Below are positions 47,648-64,000 of a stretch of 64,000 nt of DNA, piece after piece. This DNA is from Cristatella mucedo (Eukaryota > Bryozoa > Phylactolaemata > Cristatellidae). Below the pieces are notes generated by a model that made no database searches, had not been told where the DNA came from, and saw nothing but the letters and a program-made list of their open reading frames with translations. The stretch spans positions 2,797,001 to 2,861,000 of the forward strand of contig WPIO01000022.1 of the NCBI GenBank assembly GCA_009760855.2, written 5' to 3'. Each line of letters begins with the position of its first letter. Position 1 is the stretch's first letter. The position numbers and the translations under genes were made by a program.

Positions 47648-64000
<16,353 letters not shown>

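Overview
This is nuclear DNA of an animal, most likely an invertebrate. Protein-coding exons are short (24 to 321 bp) and split by spliceosomal introns from about 60 bp to 7 kb. Non-coding DNA is dense in CA/CT/AT microsatellites, fragments of a CR1/L2-like LINE and tRNA-derived SINEs. No bacterial operon, CRISPR array, insertion sequence or complete viral genome was seen. I cannot name the species from sequence alone.

Two genes could be reconstructed exon by exon, both on the minus strand. (1) 6,279-30,922 is the orthologue of EFCAB7, an EF-hand protein of the ciliary EvC zone that supports Hedgehog signalling in vertebrates. I placed 17 coding exons with consistent phases from an N-terminal ATG to the C-terminal region; only the exact 3' end is ambiguous. 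(2) 47,648 to beyond 64,000 is the orthologue of SNRNP200/Brr2, the U5 snRNP helicase that unwinds U4/U6. 32 coding exons give about 2,010 residues plus stop. Only the first 125-130 residues lie outside the window. Its features include a GC-AG intron and a DELQ box in place of DExH in the second, pseudo-helicase cassette.

Layout: 1-6,270 is repeat-rich intergenic DNA with LINE and SINE pieces, one orphan exon-like segment on + and a striking 28-bp perfect palindrome. 6,279-30,922 is EFCAB7, with a 7-kb first intron and many LINE/SINE insertions. 30,923-31,046 is a compact putative bidirectional promoter, with a small unidentified ORF on + at 31,047. 31,300-47,640 is mostly gene-poor. It holds LINE and SINE copies, a 328-bp tandem duplication, a ~210-bp tandem duplication, a paired LTR-like (TRIM-like) element and a CpG-rich patch near 40 kb that may be an unidentified promoter or first exon. 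47,648-64,000 is SNRNP200, whose largest intron (53,450-56,506) carries a full-length SINE and a LINE fragment.

The most informative repeat observation is that SINE family 1 ends in the same hairpin-like tail as the local LINE. That is the arrangement expected when a SINE borrows the reverse transcriptase of its partner LINE. I found no convincing new multi-gene system in this window.
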